DNA of 64,000 nucleotides, from the NCBI GenBank assembly GCA_039794405.1, contig JBDIVL010000012.1:26229-90228 (forward strand). Direction: 5' to 3'. Each line of letters begins with the position of its first letter. Within the stretch, counting starts at the first letter, position 1. Positions 1 to 7,305 of the stretch are shown here, piece after piece. The DNA comes from JBDIVL01 sp039794405. Lineage in GTDB: Bacteria; Planctomycetota; Brocadiia; Brocadiales; Brocadiaceae. The translations under genes and the position numbers were made by a program. The notes beneath the pieces were generated by a model. It did not search any database. It worked only from the letters and a program-made list of their open reading frames with translations, and was not told the origin of the DNA.

Positions 1-2
1 AT

Positions 3-2096
3 TTCGGAGAAGTTTACAGGGGAATAGGGTTGAAGCTGAGAGCTTACGGAAATAATGTGGAAAAACTGTTTTTTGTGAGGCCAGAAGTTGATCCAGGGAA
101 AATCAAAATAAGATTGAAGGGGGCAGAAGAGATACAGGTAACAAATACCGGAGAATTGGAAGTAAAAACAAGACTTGGACTAGTAAGGTTTACGAAGCCT
201 ATGGCATATCAGGAAATTAACGGTAAAAGGTCTGAAGTTGCAGTTGAGTATAACATCCATAGAACGGGTGCCAGGGGGCAAGCAACCAGCGATTTGGACC
301 TGAATCCAGAAGCTTCCAGACTGGGTTCAGAACTTCCAAATTCAAATATCGAAATCCAAAAACTACCATCCACATTCCACGACCCGAAAACTGAATGCAT
401 TTATGGTTTCAGAGTCGCTTCCTATGATAAAACAAGGGAACTGATCATCGATCCTCTTCTTGCCTCTACATATCTGGGGGGATCAGAAGACGATTACGGT
501 CATTCCCTGGCAATCGATTCTGATGGAAATGTCTATATAACCGGTCAAACAAGATCCTCTAACTTTCCAAAAGTTACCGGCGCTTATGATACTTCTTATA
601 ATCGTGGTGATGGTGATATCTTTGTAGCAAAACTCAATAGTGATTTATCAAGGCTTCTGGTCTCTACCTATTTGGGAGGATCATCTGGTGACGTTGGGCA
701 TTCTCTTGCCTTAGACTCCAGCGGAAACGTTTATATCGCAGGCTGGACTTTTTCGCTGGATTTTCCAACAAAAAAAGATGCTTACGATACTTCTTACAAC
801 GGTGACAACGGGGACGGCTTTGTATCTAAATTGAATCACGATTTAACAAGCCTTCTTGCATCTACCTACCTGGGGGGATCTCATGATGATTATTGTTTCT
901 CCCTTGCTGTGGACTCCAACGGAAACGCCTATATCACTGGTTCGACTCTTTCATTGAATTTCCCAACAACGAATGAAGCGTATAACATTTTTTATAGTTA
1001 CGGCGGGGATGCCTTTGTATCAAAATTAAATGAAGATTTAACAAGTCTTCTTGCTTCTACATATCTTGGAAGTTTAGATAATGATACGGGTTATTCCTTA
1101 GCTACAGATCTTGATGGGAATATCTATGTGACCGGTGTAACGTATTCACCTTATTTTCCAGTGTCTGGTGGTGCATACGATACTTCATATGGCGGTGAAA
1201 GTGATACCTTTGTATCAAAATTTGATGAAGATTTGACAAACATCCTTGCATCTACATACATAGGGGGGTCAGATAAAGAAGGAGGCAATTCTTTAGCTAT
1301 TGATCAGGAAGGGAATATCTATGTAACTGGCTATACTGAATCAAGGGATTTTCCAACTACTGCAGGCTCATACAATTCCTCTCCTGGTGGTTCTTATGAT
1401 GCATTTATATCGAAACTTAACAAGGATTTAACAAGTCTCCTTGCATCTACCTATTTAGGAGGGTCAGAAGAAGAAGGCGGCAATTCTTTGGCTGTTAATC
1501 AAGAAGGGAACATCTATGTAACAGGTTATACAGAATCATCAAACTTTCCAACCACTACTGGTTCCTATAATACTTCTCTTAGCGGCTCGTACGACGGATT
1601 CGTATCAAAATTGGATAAAAACCTGACAACCCTCATAGCTTCTACTTTTTTGGGAGGCTCTTCTCAGGACTATACGAAATCTATCGCCATAGATCCGACA
1701 GGAATTGTATTTATCACCGGCTATACCGAGTCATCAAATTTCCCGGTCACTAAGGCCGCTTATGATAGCTCTCACAACGGTAGCAACGATGGTATTGTCT
1801 CAATGTTTGATAGTGACCTTTCTGTTACAACTATGAAAGTGGGTAGCATATCGGGCTATGTACTGGACACAAAAAAAACCCCTCTTGAATCTGTAAGAAT
1901 ACAACTTACAGGGAAAACAACTACAACCAAACTGACAACGGATTCTCGTGCAGATGGATTTTTTGAATTTACAAACTTAGAGGCGGATACATATATAATT
2001 ACAGCAACCGGAAATGGATATAAAAAATCCAAACATAAAGTAAAACTTGAAGAGGAAGAAGATAAAAAGATAGAATTAAAAATGAAGAAAAAATGA
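3..2096 (+). CDS. SBBP-type beta-propeller repeat protein, 5' partial
   Basis: The frame is open to the left edge. The residues before the first possible start (FGEVYRGIGLK) read as the end of the domain that usually precedes SBBP repeats (typically YPGIDL...YGN), so the gene begins upstream and the TTG at 30 is probably not the true start. About eight repeats of roughly 57 residues follow, each with the pattern LASTYLGGS..D.G.SLA.D..GN.Y.TG.T.S..FP, alternating with segments ending in D.FVSKLN.DL. This is the SBBP beta-propeller family. The last ~75 residues form a CarboxypepD_reg-like beta-sandwich (SISGYVLD...PL..V.I.L.G) and the protein ends in a Lys/Glu-rich tail. Such proteins are usually exported or surface-exposed; the signal peptide would lie outside the window. 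The substrate or partner cannot be told. Family assignment is confident, role is not. Confidence 0.85.
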   Translation, partial: FGEVYRGIGLKLRAYGNNVEKLFFVRPEVDPGKIKIRLKGAEEIQVTNTGELEVKTRLGLVRFTKPMAYQEINGKRSEVAVEYNIHRTGARGQATSDLDLNPEASRLGSELPNSNIEIQKLPSTFHDPKTECIYGFRVASYDKTRELIIDPLLASTYLGGSEDDYGHSLAIDSDGNVYITGQTRSSNFPKVTGAYDTSYNRGDGDIFVAKLNSDLSRLLVSTYLGGSSGDVGHSLALDSSGNVYIAGWTFSLDFPTKKDAYDTSYNGDNGDGFVSKLNHDLTSLLASTYLGGSHDDYCFSLAVDSNGNAYITGSTLSLNFPTTNEAYNIFYSYGGDAFVSKLNEDLTSLLASTYLGSLDNDTGYSLATDLDGNIYVTGVTYSPYFPVSGGAYDTSYGGESDTFVSKFDEDLTNILASTYIGGSDKEGGNSLAIDQEGNIYVTGYTESRDFPTTAGSYNSSPGGSYDAFISKLNKDLTSLLASTYLGGSEEEGGNSLAVNQEGNIYVTGYTESSNFPTTTGSYNTSLSGSYDGFVSKLDKNLTTLIASTFLGGSSQDYTKSIAIDPTGIVFITGYTESSNFPVTKAAYDSSHNGSNDGIVSMFDSDLSVTTMKVGSISGYVLDTKKTPLESVRIQLTGKTTTTKLTTDSRADGFFEFTNLEADTYIITATGNGYKKSKHKVKLEEEEDKKIELKMKKK

Positions 2097-2118
2097 TAAG
2101 AATAAAACATGCCATACT

Positions 2119-3147
2119 ATGACGAAAATTGAATATGAAAAAATAGACTCCCTTATTCAGCTTGCCATCCAGGAGGATATTGGAGAAGGGGATATCACAA
2201 CAGAAAACATCATTCCGGGCGATTTGATTATAGAAGGAGTTTTTACTGCAAAAGAGAACGGAATTGTTGCCGGATTGCCCATTGTAGAATACTTTTTCTC
2301 AAAACTCGATAAAGATGTTTTTTTAAAGCGGATATCGAAAGAAGGGACCCTTGTTCAAAAGGGTGATACGCTTGTGACGGTGCATGGCAGCGCGAGAACA
2401 ATCCTTACCGGCGAGCGAATTGCCTTAAACTTCCTTCAAAGGCTTTCAGGGATTGCGACATTGACAGCACAATTTGTCGAACATATAATGCCACTAAAAA
2501 CTCCCATTATGGATACTAGGAAAACCGTTCCTGGTTGGCGGTATTTGGAAAAATATGCAGTTGCAGCAGGCGGCGGTGTTAACCACAGAATGGGGCTCTA
2601 TGACCAGGTACTGGTGAAAGATAATCACCTGGATATTATGAAACAGAAAAACCATAAGGCTAATATCGTTAAAAAAAGGGGTTCTGAAAGTCACGCCTCT
2701 CATATGAAAGACAAAAAATTTCAGAAAACGGAGGGGACACCTCACAATGCCCTTTCCGATAAGAATAGTGGAGAATCATCCCGGAACGGCGCTTTCCCTC
2801 ATATCAGTATTATCGAGAACGTCGTGTCCTTGGTAAAACAGAAAATAAAAAGGGACATTTTGATTGAGGTAGAGACAAGAACACTGGAAGAAGTTATGGA
2901 TGCCCTTAGGGCAGAAGTAAATATCATATTATTTGATAATATGAACCCCCGGCAATTAAAAGAGGCCGTCACGGTGGTGAAAGACTGGAGGTCGGCAAAA
3001 AACACACATTGGCCGCTGACAGAAGCATCAGGAAACATAACACTGGAGAATGTGCAGGTTGTAGCCCAGACAGGTGTAGACAGAATTTCTATTGGCGCTA
3101 TCACCCACTCGGCAAAAGCCCTCGATATTTCATTAGAAATAATGTAA
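2119..3147 (+). CDS. nadC: nicotinate-nucleotide pyrophosphorylase (quinolinate phosphoribosyltransferase)
   Basis: Converts quinolinate and PRPP to nicotinate mononucleotide in de novo NAD synthesis. Family signatures are clear: early EDIGEGDITTE, the central LNFLQRLSGIAT, the DTRKTVPGWR substrate-binding stretch, KYAV..GGG.NHR.GL.D..L.KDNH, then IEVETRTLEE, the metal/phosphate-site IILFDNM and a C-terminal GVDRISIGAITHS. At 342 aa it is about 55-60 aa longer than usual NadC (~280-290 aa). The excess is one block at about residues 177-232, directly after KDNHLDI, rich in Lys, Ser, His and Asn and of low-complexity look. It replaces the normally short loop before the helix leading to the EVE motif. 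The gene starts 22 bp after the preceding stop. No other nad gene is in the window. Confidence 0.95.
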   Translation: MTKIEYEKIDSLIQLAIQEDIGEGDITTENIIPGDLIIEGVFTAKENGIVAGLPIVEYFFSKLDKDVFLKRISKEGTLVQKGDTLVTVHGSARTILTGERIALNFLQRLSGIATLTAQFVEHIMPLKTPIMDTRKTVPGWRYLEKYAVAAGGGVNHRMGLYDQVLVKDNHLDIMKQKNHKANIVKKRGSESHASHMKDKKFQKTEGTPHNALSDKNSGESSRNGAFPHISIIENVVSLVKQKIKRDILIEVETRTLEEVMDALRAEVNIILFDNMNPRQLKEAVTVVKDWRSAKNTHWPLTEASGNITLENVQVVAQTGVDRISIGAITHSAKALDISLEIM

Positions 3148-3484
3148 TGTTTTTATGCGTTTTTACGGATTTTGATTTTACTTGTTCCCTCCTGATAAAT
3201 CGAGTTTTCAAGTGAATTCAATTCTTGTCTCTCATCATCAATAGCCAGGTAGGACGGGCAATATCTGTCAAAAAAATCCCAAGGTTCAAAGAAGTTGATG
3301 GGTAAATTAGTGGGCCCATCCATTCATCCACCCATTCGCCCGAAAGTTCAATTTTGGCAGGCGAGACCACCCTACCTCGATGATTCCCAAAAGATTCTAT
3401 AAAAAATTTGACATTCTCCATGGTTGTGATATAATCCGGCGCAAGTTTACATCCTTTAACCTTATTATGAGGAGAAATTCTGAC
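3148..3484 (+). other. intergenic region before the duplicated gene
   Basis: No convincing gene. It holds the beginning of the left copy of the tandem duplication (from about 3353) and the ribosome-binding site for the next gene (AGGAG near 3469). A stretch around 3247 (AGGTAGGACGGGC) is loosely inverse-complementary to one around 3367-3380, hinting at an old repeat element. Minus-strand open frames here mirror the duplicated DNA and are not supported. Confidence 0.4.
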
Positions 3485-4267
3485 ATGAGGAAGTTTGTAA
3501 TAAGTTGTATGGGTGTTTTTCTGATACTGTGGGGTTTGAATACCGACGCTCCGGCATCCGACCTGAATCATGGCAAAAAACCAAAGGCCGGCAATATTTT
3601 GATGACCAATGTCAAGTCTCTGAATTATGAAGATATTGCAGATGATGAAATTAAACTTAGAATGGTGGTAGATAGGGTTACAACCTCATCCGGTGAGTAT
3701 TATGATGCACAATTCCACGCCGAAGGCAAGCCATTGGAAGACGTTGAAATAGTTCGAATAAAGACACCTAAGGGTAAGAATATGGTATTGAGAAACCCTG
3801 TGGGTCTTTCTTATATGGAAATCGAAGCCTACAATATGAGCATCGGAGATTTCCAGAAGAAATTTCCAGAAGGAAAATATCAGATTAGCCTTTCCCCTAG
3901 AAAATACGGGGATGTAACATATGATATGGCATATGATTTCCCCACAACCCCCGTAGTTACCAGTCCTGCAGACAATGCTACAGACGTGTCATTAGCTCCC
4001 ACCTTTGAATGGGAATCACTGGCTGACGATGACGTTGATGGCCTCCTTTTGATTCTTTTAACACAAGATTTTTCTGAAAATACTCTCGAACTGATAAGAT
4101 ATTTACCGAAAGAAACGACTTCCTTTTCTGTCCCCGAAGGTTTCCTTGAAGCGGATACGGAATATGAATTAAATGTGGTAGCATATAAAGCCTTCGGTGA
4201 AAATGCGTATATGACGGGCGTCCGGTATATTTCTTTCACTACAGCTTCAGCCCCTCTTGCGGAGTAA
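3485..4267 (+). CDS. secreted protein of unknown function, left copy of a tandem duplicate
   Basis: 260 aa. The ATG at 3485 is chosen because it follows an AGGAG site and begins a signal peptide (MRKFVISCMGVFLILWG, cleavage near APAS-D). Frames starting further upstream lack this logic. The N-terminal half (to about residue 160) contains a beta-rich domain with a YDAQFHAEGKPLEDVE segment. The C-terminal ~105 residues look like a fibronectin-III/Ig-like domain opening with SPADNATDVSLAPTFEWES, common in cell-surface proteins. A second copy lies 1.26 kb downstream; the N-terminal parts of the two are essentially identical while the C-terminal domains differ. No enzymatic motif seen. Likely periplasmic or surface-associated. 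Confidence 0.8.
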   Translation: MRKFVISCMGVFLILWGLNTDAPASDLNHGKKPKAGNILMTNVKSLNYEDIADDEIKLRMVVDRVTTSSGEYYDAQFHAEGKPLEDVEIVRIKTPKGKNMVLRNPVGLSYMEIEAYNMSIGDFQKKFPEGKYQISLSPRKYGDVTYDMAYDFPTTPVVTSPADNATDVSLAPTFEWESLADDDVDGLLLILLTQDFSENTLELIRYLPKETTSFSVPEGFLEADTEYELNVVAYKAFGENAYMTGVRYISFTTASAPLAE

Positions 4268-4392
4268 TAAATGCAAGAAACAACAATTTTCTGCGTGTGC
4301 ATGACTGACTATAATCAAAGGGGAAGGTGTCTTCCAATTCCCTGAAGCAGATAATTGGCAATAACAATTGTACAGAGATGCCGGGTTAGCTG

Positions 4393-4432
4393 GGAATAAG
4401 GATGTGATACGAGGTATCATCATCCTTATTCC
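4393..4432 (+). terminator. hairpin downstream of the left duplicate
   Basis: Arms GGAATAAGGATG and CATCCTTATTCC plus inner GTGATAC/GTATCAT pairing around a GAG loop; there is no clean T-tract after it. It could be a weak terminator or an mRNA-stabilising structure. A partly matching second inverted repeat (AAAATTGG...) follows at about 4453-4484. No protein gene is seen from 4268 to 4746 apart from this and the upstream region of the right copy. Confidence 0.5.
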
Positions 4433-4746
4433 ATTTATGGAGAACGACTCCAAAATTGGCGGGAATATCCCAATCATTCAATTTTGCTTCAGATAAACTC
4501 TTCATGTGTGGCATTCGAGATCGACGACAAGTACCGGTTTTTGCCAAAACCATTTCGATCCAATCCTTCATGTAGAACCCTCATTTGGCAGGAGATGGCT
4601 ACCCTACCTCGATGATTCCCAACAAATTCTATAAAAACATAGGACTCATTTATCCTATAGAACAAAAATCTGACATTCTCCATGGTTGTGATATAATCCA
4701 GCGCAAGTTTACATCCTTTAACCTTATTATGAGGAGAAATTCTGAC

Positions 4747-5541
4747 ATGAGGAAGTTTGTAATAAGTTGTATGGGTGTTTTTCTGATACTGTGGGGTTTG
4801 AATACCGACGCTCCGGCATCCGACCTGAATCATGGCAAAAAACCAAAGGCCGGCAATATTTTGATGACCAATGTCAAGTCTCTGAATTATGAAGATATTG
4901 CAGATGATGAAATTAAACTTAGAATGGTGGTAGATAGGGTTACAACCTCATCCGGTGAGTATTATGATGCACAATTCCACGCCGAAGGCAAGCCATTGGA
5001 AGACGTTGAAATAGTTCGAATAAAGACACCTAAGGGTAAGAATATGGTATTGAGAAACCCTGTGGGTCTTTCTTATATGGAAATCGAAGCCTACAATATG
5101 AGCATCGGAGATTTCCAGAAGAAATTTCCAGAAGGAAAATATCAGATTAGCCTTTCCCCTAGAAAATACGGGGATGTAACATATGATATGGCATATGATT
5201 TCCCACCAACTCCCGTAGTTATCAGTCCTGTTGCCGATGCTACAGACGTATCATTAGCTCCCACCTTTGAATGGGAATCACTGGCTGATGATGACGTTAA
5301 TGGCTTCCTTTTGATTCTTACAACACAAGATTCTGCAGAAAATAGTCTCGAATTGATAAGATTTTTACCGAAAGAAACAACTTCCTTTTCTATCCCCGAA
5401 GGTTTCCTTGAAGCAGATACGGAATATGAATTAGATGTGGCAGCGCGTAAAACATTCGGTGAAGACGCATTTATAACAAGCGTCCGGTGTATTTTTTTCA
5501 CTACAGCTTCAGCCCCTCCTCCGGGAAGTTGGGTGCCATAA
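4747..5541 (+). CDS. secreted protein of unknown function, right copy of a tandem duplicate
   Basis: 264 aa from the ATG at 4747, which has the same AGGAG site and signal peptide as the left copy. The protein matches the left copy almost perfectly through the YDMAYDFP stretch (about residue 155). It then diverges throughout the Ig/FnIII-like C-terminal domain, for example SPVADATDVSLAP against SPADNATDVSLAP and AARKTFGEDAFIT against AYKAFGENAYMT. It ends with a different tail (PPPGSWVP against PLAE). Just downstream, at about 5565-5602, a second degenerate copy of the gene's own 3' end occurs, so the locus has also suffered a small internal duplication. Function unknown; probably exported. 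Confidence 0.8.
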   Translation: MRKFVISCMGVFLILWGLNTDAPASDLNHGKKPKAGNILMTNVKSLNYEDIADDEIKLRMVVDRVTTSSGEYYDAQFHAEGKPLEDVEIVRIKTPKGKNMVLRNPVGLSYMEIEAYNMSIGDFQKKFPEGKYQISLSPRKYGDVTYDMAYDFPPTPVVISPVADATDVSLAPTFEWESLADDDVNGFLLILTTQDSAENSLELIRFLPKETTSFSIPEGFLEADTEYELDVAARKTFGEDAFITSVRCIFFTTASAPPPGSWVP

Positions 5542-5725
5542 TATACGTTTGGATGACTTAGTATTTTTTCGCTACAGCTTCAGCTCCTCTTCCGGGGTGA
5601 TAAATGCAAGAAATAACATTTTCCGCGTGTACATGACTTGACGGTAATCAGAGGAGAAGGTATCTTTCAATTCCCCGAAGCAGATAATTGGCAATAACGG
5701 TTGTACAGAGATGCCGAGTTAGCTG

Positions 5726-5824
5726 GGAATAAGGATGTGATACGAGGTATCATCATCCTTATTCCACTTATGGAGAACGACCCCAAAATTGGAGGATTGG
5801 GAATATCCCCAATCCTCCAATTTT
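5726..5824 (+). terminator. double hairpin downstream of the right duplicate
   Basis: The first hairpin (5726-5765) is the same as in the left unit. The second (5785-5824) has a perfect 17-bp stem beginning AAAATTGGAGG and ending CCTCCAATTTT around a short AATATC-type loop, followed by GCTTC rather than a long T-run. In the left unit the equivalent is degenerate. Between 5542 and 5952 nothing else is coding; a degenerate copy of the gene's 3' end lies at 5565-5602. Confidence 0.55.
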
Positions 5825-5952
5825 GCTTCAAAGGAATCAATAATAAAATCCGAGTTATTTAACGCAGAGCCTGCGGTATTAAAGATCGCAAATAGATAAA
5901 ACTTTAAACACTATCTTCATTTTTACCGGAATTAAGAGAAAGGGAATGAATT

Positions 5953-6468
5953 ATGAAATGTAGAAGATTACCGTTATTATTAATGTTGTGTAGCATATCA
6001 ATAATACTGCTTGGTATGCCGGAACGGTCAGAGGCAGGGAAAAAGGAAAAGGAATTTGTAGGTACATACTTTACGCTAGGTGATGAAGATGGAATATCTA
6101 CACCAGTAATCGTACAAATCAGGAAAGACGGAAGTTACACCACGGTGTTTGGAATACAGAATACTACATTAGCTGGAATTGTTTTTACCAACGATGTAGG
6201 CATATGGGAAAAAAAAGGTAAAAACCAGATTAAAGCGAAAACATTTTCCATATCAGCCTTACCGCCGACTGAATCATCCTCCGGAGAAGTGGTGGGTAAC
6301 TGTATAGCCGATCATACAATAACATTTACTAATAATTTTCAGGAAATCAATTTAACGGTATCCGGTAAGTGTTACGCGCCTGATGTGAATCCAGTAGATC
6401 CAGGCGATGCGCCAGTTACCGCCGAGTTTAGTGGTAGCTTTCAAGGCAAACGGCTTCATATACCTTAA
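5953..6468 (+). CDS. small secreted protein, unknown
   Basis: 171 aa. A Sec signal peptide is visible (MKCRRLPLLLMLCSISIILLG, cleavage near SEA-G). The mature part is Gly/Thr-rich and looks like an all-beta, lipocalin-type barrel: GTYFTLGDEDG, an IRKDGSYTTVF strand, a GIWEKKGKNQIKAK strand and a final FSGSFQGKRL. Two Cys in the mature part (GNC and GKCYAP) could form a disulfide. The order of motifs resembles lipocalin-like proteins of unknown ligand found in many environmental genomes, but I do not recognise the exact family. It starts with a GGGAATGAATT stretch upstream and stands apart from its neighbours. Confidence 0.75.
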   Translation: MKCRRLPLLLMLCSISIILLGMPERSEAGKKEKEFVGTYFTLGDEDGISTPVIVQIRKDGSYTTVFGIQNTTLAGIVFTNDVGIWEKKGKNQIKAKTFSISALPPTESSSGEVVGNCIADHTITFTNNFQEINLTVSGKCYAPDVNPVDPGDAPVTAEFSGSFQGKRLHIP

Positions 6469-6583
6469 AGAGTGAAAAGAAAGAATATTGGGATGATTTT
6501 AGTGCAATTGCCCTGCCCCCTTACGGATAATTGTAACTGGCAAACACTTTTTAAAATAGTGAAATAGTGCTGGATAATCGTAT

Positions 6584-7066
6584 ATGTCTATTGAAAAAAT
6601 AAAACTTTGCCCAAATTGTGGATCGGAGTATTATGCACATGTTTTGGCATGTGCTGACTGCGGCGTTCCTCTGATAATGCCGGAAGAGATGGAAAAAGAG
6701 GGAAGTAAAAAAACAGACACTGCCGTGCCTCTCAACGAAGAATGGGTTGCGATCAGAGAAGAAGGGAAAGAAGGCATCCGGGAGTTAGCGGACTTACTTT
6801 CAAGAAACGGTATTTTTTGTAAAATTGCATTGGCCCCTGGTTGCAGTACGGGAAAGTGTGGATGCCGATATCTTCTTTTGACAGCAAAAGGAGATGCCTT
6901 TGCCGCACACGATTGTATTGAAGAATTCCATACACAAAAGCATCCTGAAATCAAGACTTCCCAGGAATGGGAATCTCAGGGAAGATGCCCTGCTTGCGGT
7001 TACCGTGTAAGTCCCGATACGAAAGAATGTCCTGATTGCGGACTGTTGTTAATCAGTGAAAAGTAA
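6584..7066 (+). CDS. double zinc-ribbon protein with a central DUF2007-like domain
   Basis: 160 aa, cytoplasmic. Residues ~9-27 form a zinc ribbon (CPNCG...CADCG) and residues ~136-155 a second (CPACG...CPDCG). The middle, from EEWVAIREEGKEGIRELADLL to the FAAHDCIEEF helix, has the helix-strand layout of DUF2007-type domains, in which a short helix precedes a strand with GIFCKI. Two further Cys (GKCGC) sit in the centre. No partner or pathway can be told from the context. The last 18 bp overlap a decayed minus-strand frame of a different gene, which marks the edge of the defence island. Confidence 0.75.
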   Translation: MSIEKIKLCPNCGSEYYAHVLACADCGVPLIMPEEMEKEGSKKTDTAVPLNEEWVAIREEGKEGIRELADLLSRNGIFCKIALAPGCSTGKCGCRYLLLTAKGDAFAAHDCIEEFHTQKHPEIKTSQEWESQGRCPACGYRVSPDTKECPDCGLLLISEK

Positions 7067-7213
7067 TCGCTCAAGTTCCTTTTCTGAGTACTCTTCGCCA
7101 AGTTCCAGGAAATCGAAAACAATGATATTTTTCGTCAAACTAACTTCTCGCACCAATGGTGCGAATTTTTCGTTTTTGTTACTGAAATATCTTTTCAGGA
7201 TTTGAAAATACTT
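7049..7213 (-). pseudogene. remnant of a YhcG/DUF1016-type PD-(D/E)XK nuclease
   Basis: A 54-residue frame without a start codon. It reads KFAPLVREVSLTKNII directly joined to VFDFLELGEEYSEKELER. In intact DUF1016 proteins, as I recall them, KFAPLVRE(I/V)SWTHN and FDFLELGEEHSE(K/R)ELERAL are about 65 residues apart, so this fragment carries an internal deletion and has lost both ends. It overlaps the 3' end of the zinc-ribbon gene on the opposite strand. Family recall is from memory and should be verified by a profile search. Nearby at about 7187-7290 another unassigned minus-strand stretch (GNVQRYIFAITKDI) follows the SEC-C gene. Confidence 0.6.
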
Positions 7214-7305
7214 CTACAATTCTGTCTTTATGTTTCTTGTTTGTTTTTATATCTTTCGTAATGGCAAAGATGTATCTTTGAACATTTCCATTCAGATAGA
7301 ATTTG

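Larger units (their letters stand above)
3353..4491 (+). repeat. tandem duplication, left unit (~1.14 kb)
   Basis: Homology with the right unit begins at a TTTGGCAG stretch upstream of the gene and runs through the gene and its downstream hairpins to TTTTGCTTCA. Identity is near complete from about 3411 to 3945 and clearly lower after that. Confidence 0.9.
4584..5830 (+). repeat. tandem duplication, right unit (~1.25 kb)
   Basis: Same order of elements as the left unit: upstream sequence, gene, GGAATAAGGATG hairpin, AAAATTGG hairpin. It carries an extra ~27 bp upstream of the gene (about 4641-4668) and an extra ~75 bp after the stop codon (about 5542-5600). Confidence 0.9.

Noticed and set aside
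3218..3571. Minus-strand 117-codon frame, with a near copy at 4489-4833
   Set aside because: It mirrors the duplicated plus-strand DNA; no ribosome-binding site or family features, and it covers the signal-peptide region of the real gene.
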